From Streptomyces albireticuli (GTDB lineage: Bacteria; Actinomycetota; Actinomycetes; Streptomycetales; Streptomycetaceae): DNA of 64,000 bases. This document shows, piece after piece, positions 45,701-50,500 of the stretch. Position 1 is the first letter of the stretch. Every line of letters starts with the position of its first letter. The notes beneath the pieces were generated by a model, which searched no databases, was not told where the DNA came from, and worked only from the letters and a program-made list of their open reading frames with translations. The DNA is taken from contig NZ_JAJQQS010000008.1 of the NCBI RefSeq assembly GCF_021228125.1, positions 1-64,000 of the forward strand, in the 5' to 3' direction. The position numbers and the translations under genes are program-made.

Positions 45701-47554
45701 GGTGACCACCGCCCCTGGGCCCTTGCCTCCGTCGAGGCGTTGCGCGAGGCCGGCGCCCACGTCGTCGAGCTCGCGGCCGACGAGTCCTCTTGCGAACTCC
45801 CGCCGGTGGCCGACGTCCTGGCCGGTGCCGGGGTCGACGCCGCCTCCGTGACGGGCGTCCTGGCGTGGGTGCCCTCCGTGGCGCTCGTACAGGCGCTGGA
45901 CGCGGCCGCTGTCGGCGGCCGGGTGTGGTTCGCCACGCGGGGCGCGGTGTCCACGAGCGGTACGGACCCGATCACCGACCCCGTACGGGCGGCGGCGTGG
46001 GGGCTCGGCCGGGTGGCCGGGTTCGAGCTGGGGGAGCGCTGGGGCGGCGTCGTAGACGTGCCCGGCGCCGTGGACGACCGGACCGTCGCCCGCCTGCTCG
46101 CCGTGCTGGCGGGCGCGGTCGACGAGGACCAGGTGGCGGTGCGCGACACCGGCGTGTTCGCCCCCCGCCTCCAGAACGTCCCGGCCACCGCGCAGGGCGA
46201 GGACTGGATCCCCCGGGGCACCGTCCTGGTCACCGGCGACGACTGCGAGCTCCGGGCGCGTACCGCACGCCTGCTGACCGAACGCGGCGCCGAGCGCGTC
46301 GTGTTCGCCGACGTCCGTGCCGACGTCCGTGCCGGTGACCGTGCCGACACCCGTACCGGCGGCGCCCGGCAGGTGCTCACCGCGTTGCTGGAGGAGCTGA
46401 CCGTCGGCGGCGAGGGCTCCGCGCCCACCGCTGTGGTTCACGTACCGGCCCTGCCCGCCGACGCCGACCTGACCGCCCTCGACCCCGCCGCGTACGAGGA
46501 GGAGCTGCGTGCGCACATCGACGCCGCCCTCACCGTGGACGAGCTCACCCGCGGCCTGGACCTCTCGGCGTTCGTGCTGTTCGGCTCCGCCGCCGGCACG
46601 ATCGGCGGACCGGGCCAGGCGGGAGCGGCCGCGCTGAGCGCCGTGTTCGACGCGCTCGCCCGGCAGCGCCGGGCGGCGGGCCTCCCGGCGACCGCCATCG
46701 GCTGGGGCCCCTGGGCCGGAGAGGACGAGGACGCGGGCGTACTGCGCGGCCTGCCCGGCTCCGTGCTCGGGACCGTCCTCACCCGCGCCTCGGCGGCGAC
46801 CGCCGAAGCCGGCGTCTCCGTGGTCGACTTCGACTGGCCCGAGCTCCTCAAGGGCGTATCGGCCGCCGGGTCCCACTCGCTCTACCGCGAGCTGCCCGAG
46901 ATCCGGCGGATCGAGGCCGAGCGCGCCGAGGCCGCCGCGGCCGGTGCCGAGGCGCTCGTCGGACGGCTGGCGGAGCTGCCGGACACCGAGCAGTACGACG
47001 TACTGCTCGACCTCGTACGCATCCAGGTCGCGGGCGTGCTCGGCCTCGCCGCGCCGGGCGACATCGAACCGGGCCGTCCCTTCCGGGACCTCGGCTTCGA
47101 CTCGCTCACCGCGGTGGAGCTGCGCACCCGCCTCCAGCGGGCCACCGGGCTCCGGCTCCCCGCCACGCTCGTCTTCGACCACCCGACGCCCGACGCCGTC
47201 GTCGCGCTGCTCCGCTCGGAGCTCGTGCCCGACGCGATCGGCACGGAGCGGCTGCTGGCCGATCTCGACCGGCTCGAAGCCGTGATCTCGGCCATGGACG
47301 CGGCGGACCTGGCCGGGGCCCGGACCGCCGACCGCCTGCGCGCGCTCCTCGCGCGCTGCGCGGCCGCCACCGGCTCACCCACTTCCTTCCACCCGGCCGT
47401 GGCGACCGCGCCCGGCGCGCTCGACGCACCGGGCTCATCCACCACCACGACCATCGACGACCAGCCCGAGGAGGTCGTCGCGGACAAGCTCGAAGCCGCG
47501 ACGGCCGACGAGATCTTCGCCTTTATCGACAACGAGTTGGGGCTCTCAGAATGA
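27728..47554 (+). CDS. PKS2: four-module type I polyketide synthase
   Basis: A 6608-aa cis-AT PKS with four modules. The ATG at 27728 follows GAGAGGTAAC, and the N-terminal docking helix (EALRASMKETERLREQN) is the type that receives tails like that of PKS1. Modules 1 and 2 are KS-AT-DH-KR-ACP and look fully active. Module 3 has a damaged DH and an A-type KR. Module 4 has no DH and a degenerate KR. All ATs carry HAFH, indicating malonyl-CoA. The C-terminal tail ends DEIFAFIDNELGLSE, the type that docks onto helices like that of PKS3. The stop overlaps the PKS3 ATG (ATGA at 47551-47554). Expected output: ene, ene, hydroxyl, ketone. No thioesterase is present. Confidence 0.93.
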   Translation: MSSSDARIIEALRASMKETERLREQNRKLTAEAHEPIAIVGMSCRYPGGVRSPEDLWDLVATGGDAIGGFPTDRGWDLDGLYHPDPDHQGTTYTRSGGFLDDATAFDPALFGISPREALAMDPQHRLLLEATWEAFERAGISPDAARGSRTGVFAGVMYHDYASVLEQTSEQVEGFMGTGGSIASGRVAYTFGLEGPAVTVDTACSSSLVALHWAVQALRRGECDMALAGGVTVMATPETFVDFSRQRGLAEDGRCKAFGAGADGTGWGEGVGMLLVERLSDARRKGHRVLAVVRGSAINQDGASNGLTAPNGPSQQRVIRQALAGARLSADQVDAVEAHGTGTVLGDPIEAQALLATYGQERAAGRPLWLGSLKSNIGHSQAAAGVGGIIKMVMAMRAGVLPKTLHADEPSPHIDWTEGAVELLTEAREWTSAEGRPRRAGISSFGISGTNAHVIIEQAPAEEAVEVSVERELPAVPWVVSGKTAEALDAQLARVREAGADLDPADVAFTLATARAQFEHRAALVDGVPVASGQASEGRLAVLFTGQGAQRAGMGRELYAAFPVFAEAFDAACAALGLDPAVLDDAETLARTENTQPALFAVEVALYRLVESYGVLPDFVAGHSVGEIAAAHVAGVFSLEDAGKLVAARARLMQALPAGGAMVSLRATEAEVLAALVDGVDIAAVNGPSAVVISGDEAAVEQVAGRFEKSRRLNVSHAFHSHRMDGMLAEFRAVAESLTYGVPVVPVVSNVTGVLADELDSPEYWVRHVREAVRFADGVRTLHANGARTFLELGPDGVLSAMAEECLADAGGMTFVPTLSKARPESGSLVRALGRLHVAGCAVDWAAFFAGTGARRVDLPTYAFQHRDYWPRGGRPALDAPGLGLGAAGHALLGAAVSLPDSDGVLLTGRVSLRSHPWLADHVVMGSVLLPGTAFVELAVRAGDEAGCPVVDELTLEAPLVLDERGAVQLRVTVGEPDGDGRRGLAVHSRPEGEGLWTRHASGFLAAAAAAGGADLTEWPPAGAAPVDVEGLYAGLAEAGLEYGPAFQGVRAAWRKGEELFAEVALPDGTDVASYGLHPALFDAALHVSAAAGAEHGPEAGPERRSAGAELPFAWRGVTLKAAGANALRVRVSPSDQGATIDLADATGLAVASVESLVVRPVGADDLRAADRGTRDSLFRVEWVPVAASVSDVAVALLDREGLAGVAGVPSLVAAVASDVRGVLALVQGWLAEERFADSRLVLVTRGAVAVAGDTDVDPEQAAVWGLVRSAQSENPDRFVLLDVDQELSAEVLALVGDEPQVAVRGGAVFAPRLTRAAVATGGGQGVWDAEGTVLVTGGTGALGALVARHLVVEHGVRGLLLTSRRGVDAPGAVELRDELAALGAEVTVAACDVADRDALAELLAAHPVMAVVHTAGVLDDGTVASLTPARIDAAFAPKADAALNLHELTAGMDLSAFVLFSSAAGVFGNAGQGNYAAANAYLDALAQQRVAAGLPATSLAWGLWETGDGMGGESDPHVSRMAQDGFPALAPGEGLALFDAAVASGEPVLVPMPLDLAALRASAATSPLPALLRALVRVPVRRARAGRAAESLRGRLLPLAEDERTNLLLDLVRDEVAGVLGHASGAAIEPERAFTELGFDSLTAIELRNRLNTATGLKLSATLVFDHPTAAAVTGHLTDELLGDLTAAQGAAPVATLAPVDDDPIAIVGMACRYPGGVTSPEDLWDLVVGGRDGVSEFPVNRGWDLENLYNPDPSVPGTSYAREGGFLHDADEFDPAFFGISPREALAMDPQQRLLLETTWETIERAGIEPSALRGSRTGVFAGVMYHDYALGMDSIAPEGVDGFLGTGTAGSVVSGRVSYLFGLEGPAVTVDTACSSSLVALHMAVQALRAGECDMALAGGVTVMSTPGAFIDFSRQRGLAADGRCKAFGAGADGTGWAEGVGMLLVERLSDARRKGHQVLGVVRGSAINQDGASNGLTAPNGPSQQRVIRQALATAGLSAADVDAVEAHGTGTTLGDPIEAQALLATYGQERAGDEPLWLGSLKSNIGHSQAAAGVGGIIKMVMAMRAGVLPKTLHADTPTDQVEWTEGAVELLTEAREWATADGRPRRAGVSSFGFSGTNAHVIIEQAPEAVTAATVGDAVLPVVPWVVSAKSPEALDAQVARVREAGVDLDPVDVGFTLATSRAHFEHRAVVVDDHALVGRVLGGKVAALFTGQGAQRAGMGRELYAAYPAFAEAFDAACAALGLDPTVLDDAESLARTENTQPALFAVEVALYRLADSWGVRSDYVAGHSIGEIAAAHVAGVFSLEDAGKLVAARARLMQALPAGGAMVSLRATEAEVLAALVDGVDIAAVNGPSAVVISGDENAVEQVAGGFETSRRLNVSHAFHSHRMDGMLDGFRKVAESLTYSVPTIPVVPNVTGALADDLTSPEYWVRHVREAVRFADGIQTLHDQGVRTFLELGPDGVLSAMAQECLADVSDDVAFVPALRKDRPEPAAFVTALGRLHITGARVDWSAFFAGTSARRVDLPTYAFQRQSYWLEAAALSSDVASVGQGPADHPILGAVVALPEGYLFTGRLSLRTHPWLADHVVAGSVLLPGTAFVELAVRAGDEVGCATVDELTLEAPLVLAERDGVQLRVLVGELEGSGRRALAVYSRPEGVPEDEAWTRHASGFLSVAAATGGADLTEWPPAGAEAVDVDGLYAGLAESGLEYGPAFQGVTAAWRRGDEIFAQVELPEGTPGTGTFGAHPALLDAALHALVLGGSAAGQDGPQLPFAWSGVTLHAAGATALRVALRATPDGSGAALELADPSGTAVATVESLVVRPFAADQFRAADQGMRDALFRLDWAPVATRADAVSATVLGSDHLDLAALYEAVDQGAPVPGLVAVRVVDAHGALGLVQEWLTADERFADTRLVLVTRGAVALEGDADVDPVQAAVWGLVRSAQSENPGRFVLLDLDGEVSSEVLALVGDEPQVAVRAGSAYAPRLARASVTAGAVPAWDAEGTVLITGGTGSLGALVARHLVAEHGVRGLLLTSRRGLEAPGAVELRDELAALGAEVTVAACDVADRSSLAELLAAHPVTAVVHTAGVLDDGVIGSLSPERLDAVFAPKADAARHLHELTAGMDLTAFVLFSSAAGVFGNAGQGNYAAANAYLDALAQQRAAAGLPATSLAWGLWENTEGMDSGLGAAHVSRMAQEGVIALTQVQGLALFDAAVASGEALLVPAPLDLRAMARGGGEVPALLRGLVRGPVRRTVDAGQADVLRHQILGLPEGERAGLLLDMVRTEVAGVLGYASNAAVEPGRAFTELGFDSLTAVELRNRLNKVTGLRLPATLVFDYPTATAIKDHLLEELAGGAAQDTRPVPVRASAGDDPIVIVGMACRYPGGVSSPEDLWNLVRDGQDGVSGFPVDRGWDLDSLYDPTGERPGSSYTREGGFLHDAAAFDPAFFGISPREALAMDPQQRLLLETTWEAVERAGIDPTTLRGSRTGVFAGVMYHDYAQGVGAEGSVKEVDGFLGTGTSGSVVSGRLSYVFGLEGPAVTVDTACSSSLVALHMAVQALRAGECELALAGGVTVMSTPGAFVEFSRQRGLAADGRCKAFGAGADGTGWAEGVGMLLVERLSDARRNGHRVLAVVRGSAINQDGASNGLTAPNGPSQQRVIRQALATAGLSAADVDAVEAHGTGTTLGDPIEAQALLATYGQERAAGRPLWLGSLKSNIGHSQAAAGVGGIIKMVMAMRAGVLPKTLHADTPSDQVEWTEGAVELLTEAREWAAVDGRPRRAGVSSFGFSGTNAHVIIEQGPEASEAAAGDVVELPVVPWVLSAKSPEALDAQVAQVAGVAVGLDAVDAGFTLATARTQFEHRAVVVGEQTVKGRVLDGKTAALFTGQGAQRAGMGRELYAAYPVFGEAFDAACAALGLDPAVLDGAEALARTENTQPALFAVEVALYRLAESWGVRPDFVAGHSIGEIAAAHVAGVFSLEDAGKLVAARARLMQALPAGGAMMSLRATEAEVLAALVDGVDIAAVNGPSSVVISGDEAAVEQVAGCFEKSRRLNVSHAFHSYRMDGMLDGFRKVAESLTYTAPAIPVVSNVTGALADDLTSPEYWVRHVREAVRFSDGIQTLHAEGVRTFLELGPDGVLSAMAQECLPDASDDVAFIPALRKDRPEPAALVTALGRLHITGARVDWSAFFAGTGARLTDLPTYPFQRQSYWLESAPLGNDASAMGQGPAGHAILSAVVALPDGHVLTGRLSLRTHPWLAEHVEAGTALLPAAAFVELAVRAGDEVGCTTVDELTLHAPLQLAERGGVQLRVTVGEPDGEGRHALSVHSRREDEGEQRWTRHADGFLSAGPVTAHAPDPAVWPPVGARSVDADALRADGFADVTAAWHSGDDVHAEVALPEDTDVASYGLHPALLDAAFQVAEMTDAYPSDASQSDASPSGGRQATAYALRGVTLHASGAERLRVRVRPSETEGVSVTVTDTAGAPVASIDSLVLRELSAAEPGSAPRPADALFRVEWKQLPTSSAPAVSWATLGGEDADALCRLDGAGEAAGAFGRLAELRQAAEIPEYVLAVCPAGSPEPAPGEVRDVAHQVLALVREWLTEERFAGSRLVLVTRGAVSVADADGVQDLAQAAVRGLVKSAQSENPDRIVLVDIPATGLPVLPASALFCGEGELAVRGGALWAPRLTRASVSVSASASASASASAEAQPRWTADGTVLITGGTGALGALFARHLVAEHGVRHLLLTSRRGLGAPGAAELCDELTALGASVTVAACDVADRDALAALLASVPAGNPLTGVVHTAGVHANGLVTGLSPEDIDTVFGPKADAALNLHELTKDLDLSAFVLFSSVAGVMGYPGQGNYAAANSLLDTLAQQRRAAGLPGLSLAWGLWAGASGMGAELSAADVERMNRSGMPPLSTEEGLALFDAARNLDDDGLLVAFRLDTAALAASPNAQVTPLLSGLVRARTRRAAARSSVAAEGLRQRLAGLGGPEREEAILDLIRADVATVLGHAGPEAVDPERSFKESGFDSLTAVELRNRLNAGTGLRLPVTLVFDYPTPRVLMEYVRDELAGGLAAQAAASAAPVAALDDDPIAIVGMACRYPGGVTSPESLWDLVLGGRDGVTGFPTDRGWDLENLYDPEPGLPGKSYVREGGFLHEAGDFDPAFFGISPREALAMDPQQRLLLETTWETIERAGIDPTTLRGSRTGVYAGVGYHDYGTQTSDIPEDVEAFLGTGTSSAVVSGRVSYALGLEGPAVTVDTACSSSLVALHMAVQALRSGECEMALAGGVTVMSTPGAFIDFSRQRGLAADGRCKAFGAGADGTGWAEGVGMLLVERLSDARRHGHQVLGVVRGTAINQDGASNGLTAPNGPSQQRVIRQALATAGLSAADVDAVEAHGTGTTLGDPIEAQALLATYGQERAEGQPLWLGSLKSNIGHAQAAAGVGGIIKMVMAMRHGVLPKTLHADEPTDRVDWSEGAIELLTETRDWPEAGRPRRAGVSSFGFSGTNAHVVLEQAPVTTAPEAAADRKLPAVPLLVSAKSEQALTAQVSRVREAGQGREALDVGFTSATARAQFEHRAVVVDEQVVSGRVLGGKLAVLFTGQGAQRAGMGRELYAAYPVFAAAFDAACGALGLDPAVLDDAEALARTENTQPALFAVEVALYRLAESWGVRPDFVAGHSVGEIAAAHVAGVFSLEDAGKLVAARAALMQALPAGGAMVSLRATEAEVRAALVGGVDIAAVNGPSSVVISGDEAAVEQVAGGFEKFRRLNVSHAFHSLRMDGMLDGFRKVAESLTYTAPAIPVVSNVTGALADDLTSPEYWVRHVREAVRFADGIRTLHTEGVRTFLELGPDGVLSAMAQECLADASDDVAFVPALRKDRPEPAAFVTALGRLHITGARVDWSAFFAGTGARLTDLPTYPFQHQHFWLASSAPAAGRGAATGADSGADPLRYRTVWQRVVEASVRTASGTHLVVVPADGDHRPWALASVEALREAGAHVVELAADESSCELPPVADVLAGAGVDAASVTGVLAWVPSVALVQALDAAAVGGRVWFATRGAVSTSGTDPITDPVRAAAWGLGRVAGFELGERWGGVVDVPGAVDDRTVARLLAVLAGAVDEDQVAVRDTGVFAPRLQNVPATAQGEDWIPRGTVLVTGDDCELRARTARLLTERGAERVVFADVRADVRAGDRADTRTGGARQVLTALLEELTVGGEGSAPTAVVHVPALPADADLTALDPAAYEEELRAHIDAALTVDELTRGLDLSAFVLFGSAAGTIGGPGQAGAAALSAVFDALARQRRAAGLPATAIGWGPWAGEDEDAGVLRGLPGSVLGTVLTRASAATAEAGVSVVDFDWPELLKGVSAAGSHSLYRELPEIRRIEAERAEAAAAGAEALVGRLAELPDTEQYDVLLDLVRIQVAGVLGLAAPGDIEPGRPFRDLGFDSLTAVELRTRLQRATGLRLPATLVFDHPTPDAVVALLRSELVPDAIGTERLLADLDRLEAVISAMDAADLAGARTADRLRALLARCAAATGSPTSFHPAVATAPGALDAPGSSTTTTIDDQPEEVVADKLEAATADEIFAFIDNELGLSE
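27830..32790 (+). other. PKS2 module 1: KS-AT-DH-KR-ACP
   Basis: KS about 27830-29105 with active Cys at 28340. AT about 29348-30330 with HAFH at 29879-29890. DH about 30395-31190 with HVVMGSVLLP and YGPAFQG intact. KR about 31250-32330 with LDD (31985-31993) and Tyr 32156, hence B-type. ACP serine at 32654. Predicted to add malonate and leave a double bond, most likely E. Confidence 0.88.
32837..37810 (+). other. PKS2 module 2: KS-AT-DH-KR-ACP
   Basis: KS about 32837-34120 with Cys at 33359. AT about 34364-35350 with HAFH at 34895-34906. DH about 35414-36225 with His at 35507 and YGPAFQG intact. KR about 36260-37380 with LDD (37019-37027) and Tyr 37190. ACP serine at 37685. Predicted double bond, as in module 1. 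Confidence 0.88.
33459..33780 (+). repeat. Near-identical KS block, copy 1
   Basis: About 320 nt of the PKS2 module 2 KS recur almost base for base in PKS3 module 2 (53499-53820) and PKS3 module 4 (63498-63818). Silent sites match as well as coding sites. The block uses many T-ending codons, unlike the C-rich codons of its flanks. Confidence 0.85.
37862..42985 (+). other. PKS2 module 3: damaged DH, A-type KR
   Basis: KS about 37862-39145 with Cys at 38387. AT about 39400-40380 with HAFH at 39923-39934. The DH (about 40440-41240) keeps its His (40535) and DAAFQ, but has lost about ten residues including YGPxFQG near 40856-40915; a Ser-rich insertion follows further on. The KR has HAN (42173-42181) where the other KRs have LDD, the mark of an A-type KR, with Tyr 42344 intact. 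ACP serine at 42851. Predicted outcome: a hydroxyl of opposite configuration to B-type modules. Confidence 0.82.
41822..41872 (+). repeat. Ser/Ala dipeptide repeat in module 3 KR
   Basis: Seventeen codons alternate Ala or Val with Ser just before the KR nucleotide-binding strand. The DNA is a degenerate hexamer repeat (TCGGTC, TCGGCC, TCCGCT). It lies at the junction of the two KR subdomains and looks like a slippage-grown flexible linker; other modules have no such stretch. Confidence 0.75.
43031..47240 (+). other. PKS2 module 4: KS-AT-KR(inactive)-ACP
   Basis: KS about 43031-44305 with Cys at 43550. AT about 44555-45535 with HAFH at 45083-45094. No DH is present. A KR-like region (about 45610-46870) is degenerate: the TGGTGxLG nucleotide site reads TGDDCELR, FSS reads FGS, and the catalytic Tyr position is Ala (46625-46627). 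ACP serine at 47102. Predicted outcome: an unreduced beta-ketone. Confidence 0.85.
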
Positions 47555-50500
47555 CGAACACGAACCACCGCGACCCCTCGAAGGCTGAGTCGATGAACGA
47601 CCAACAGAAGCTTCTCGACTACCTCAAGCGCGTCACCTCCGACCTGCACCAGACGCGCCAGCGCCTGAAGGACGTCGAGGCCGCCCACTCCGCGCAGTCC
47701 GCCGCGCGGTCCGAACCCATCGCCATCGTCGGCATGGCGTGCCGCTACCCGGGCGGGGTCGGCTCCCCGGAGGACCTGTGGAAGCTGGTCGCGGAGGGCG
47801 CCGACGGCATCTCGCCGTTCCCCGAGGACCGCGGCTGGGACGTCGAGTCGCTGTACGACCCCACCGGCACCAAGCCCGGCACGTCCTTCACCCGCCACGG
47901 CGGTTTCCTGCACGAGGCCGCCGACTTCGACCCCGGCTTCTTCGGCATCAACCGCCGTGAGGCGCTGGCCATGGACCCGCAGCAGCGCCTGCTGCTGGAG
48001 GCCTCCTGGGAGGCCGTCGAGCGCGCAGGCATCGACATCGAGTCGCTGCGCGGCAGCCGCACGGGCGTCTTCGCGGGCATCGCCTACCACGACTACGCCA
48101 CCGTCCTGGAGAACACCGAACCCGAGGGCATCGAGGGCTACTTCGGCACCGGTACGTCCAGCAGCGTCGCCTCCGGCCGTATCTCCTACGCCTTCGGCCT
48201 CGAGGGCCCCGCCGTCACCATCGACACCGCGTGTTCGTCCTCGCTGGTGGGCCTCCACCTCGCGATCCAGACCCTGCGGTCCGGCGAGTGCGACCTCGCG
48301 CTGGCCGGTGGCGCCACGGTCATGGCGACGCCCGGTTCGTTCGTCGACTTCTCGCGTCAGGGCGGCCTCGCGCCGGACGGACGCTGCCGCTCGTTCGCGG
48401 ACGGCGCCGACGGCACGGGCTGGGGCGAGGGCGTCGGCATGCTCCTCGTCGAGCGCCTGTCCGACGCCCGCCGCAACGGCCACCCGGTCCTCGCGGTGGT
48501 CCGCGGTTCGGCCATCAACCAGGACGGCGCCAGCAACGGCCTCACCGCCCCCAACGGGCCCTCCCAGCGGCGCGTGATCCGCCAGGCCCTGTCCGACGCC
48601 GGCCTGTCCGCCGTCGAGATCGACGCGGTCGAGGCGCACGGCACGGCCACCGTCCTGGGCGACCCGATCGAGGCGCAGGCCCTCCTCGCCACGTACGGGC
48701 AGAACCGGCCCGCCGGCCGTCCCCTCTGGCTCGGCTCCCTCAAGTCGAACATCGGCCACGCGCAGGCCGCCGCCGGTGTCGGCGGGATCATCAAGATGGT
48801 CATGGCGATGCGCCACGGCGTGCTGCCCAGGACCCTCCACGTCGACCGGCCCACAGACCAGGTGGACTGGTCGGCGGGCGCGGTGGAGCTGCTGACCGAG
48901 CCGCGCGAATGGGCCGTGGCCGACGGCCGGCCGCGGCGTGCCGGTGTGTCGTCGTTCGGCTTCAGCGGTACGAACGCGCACGTCATCGTCGAGCAGGCGC
49001 CGGTGGAGGCCGAGGCCGCCGCCGGAGACGCCGCGGCTGACGCCGTCGGGATGCCGGCGGTGCCGTGGGTGGTCTCGGCCAAGACGGCGGAGGCGCTGGA
49101 CGCGCAGGTCACACGGATCCGGGAGGCCGGTACCGGGCTCGACCCGGTGGGCGTCGGCTTCACGCTGGCGACGGCGCGTGCGCAGTTCGAGCACCGGGCC
49201 GTTCTGGTGGACGGCGAGCCGGCGGCCTCGGGCCAGGTCTCCGAGGGGAAGCTTGCCGCGCTGTTCACGGGTCAGGGTGCTCAGCGGGCGGGGATGGGCC
49301 GTGAGCTCTACACCTCCTACCCTGCCTTCGCTGAGGCTTTCGACGCCGCGTGTGCGGCGCTGGGCATGGACCCGGCCGTTCTGGACGATGGCGATCTGCT
49401 GGCGCGTACGGAGAACACGCAGCCCGCGCTGTTCGCGGTCGAGGTGGCGCTCTACCGTCTGGCCGAGTCGTGGGGTGTCCGTCCGGACTACGTCGCGGGT
49501 CATTCGATCGGTGAGATCGCCGCCGCGCACGTCGCCGGGGTGTTCTCGCTGGAGGACGCGGGCAAGCTGGTCGCCGCCCGCGCCGCGCTGATGCAGGCGC
49601 TGCCCGCCGGTGGCGCGATGGTCTCCCTGCGCGCGACCGAGGCCGAGGTCCGTGAGGCCCTCGTCGACGGTGTCGACATCGCCGCGGTCAACGGTCCGTC
49701 GTCCGTGGTGATCTCGGGTGACGAGAACGCGGTCGAGCAGGTGGCCGGTGGCTTCGAGAAGTCCCGTGGCCTGAACGTCTCGCACGCCTTCCACTCGCAC
49801 CGTATGGACGGGATGCTGGCGGAGTTCCGCGCGGTCGCGGAGTCGCTGACGTACAGCGTTCCGGCGATCCCGGTCGTTTCCAACGTCACCGGTGCTCTGG
49901 CGGATGACCTGACCTCCGCCGAGTACTGGGTGCGTCACGTCCGTGAGGCGGTCCGCTTCTCCGACGGCGTCCGGACCCTCCGCGACCAGGGCGTTCGTAC
50001 GTTCCTGGAGCTGGGCCCCGACGGTGTCCTGTCCGCGATGGCCCAGGAGTGCCTGCCGGACACTTCCGACGACGTCGCGTTCATCCCCGCCCTCCGTAAG
50101 GACCGCCCGGAGCCTGCCGCGTTCGTCACCGCCCTCGGCCGTCTCCACATCACCGGCGCCCGCGTCGACTGGTCGGCTTTCTTCGCCGGTACCGGCGCCC
50201 GCCTCACCGACCTCCCCACCTACCCCTTCCAGCACCAGCGCTACTGGCCGCAGGGTTCGGTCTACGGCAAGGGCGTCTCCGGGCTGGGGCTCGGGTCGGC
50301 CAATCACCCGTTGCTCGGCGCCTCGGTCATGCTGGCCGGTTCGGGCGAATTCCTGTTCACGGGGCGGCTGTCGCTGCTCTCCCACCCCTGGCTGGCGGAC
50401 CGCACGGTCCTCGGCGCGGTGGCCGTCGCGGAGTCGGCCTTCGTCGAACTGGCGGTGCGCGCCGGTGACCAGGTCGGTTGCGACGTACTCGACGAACTGA

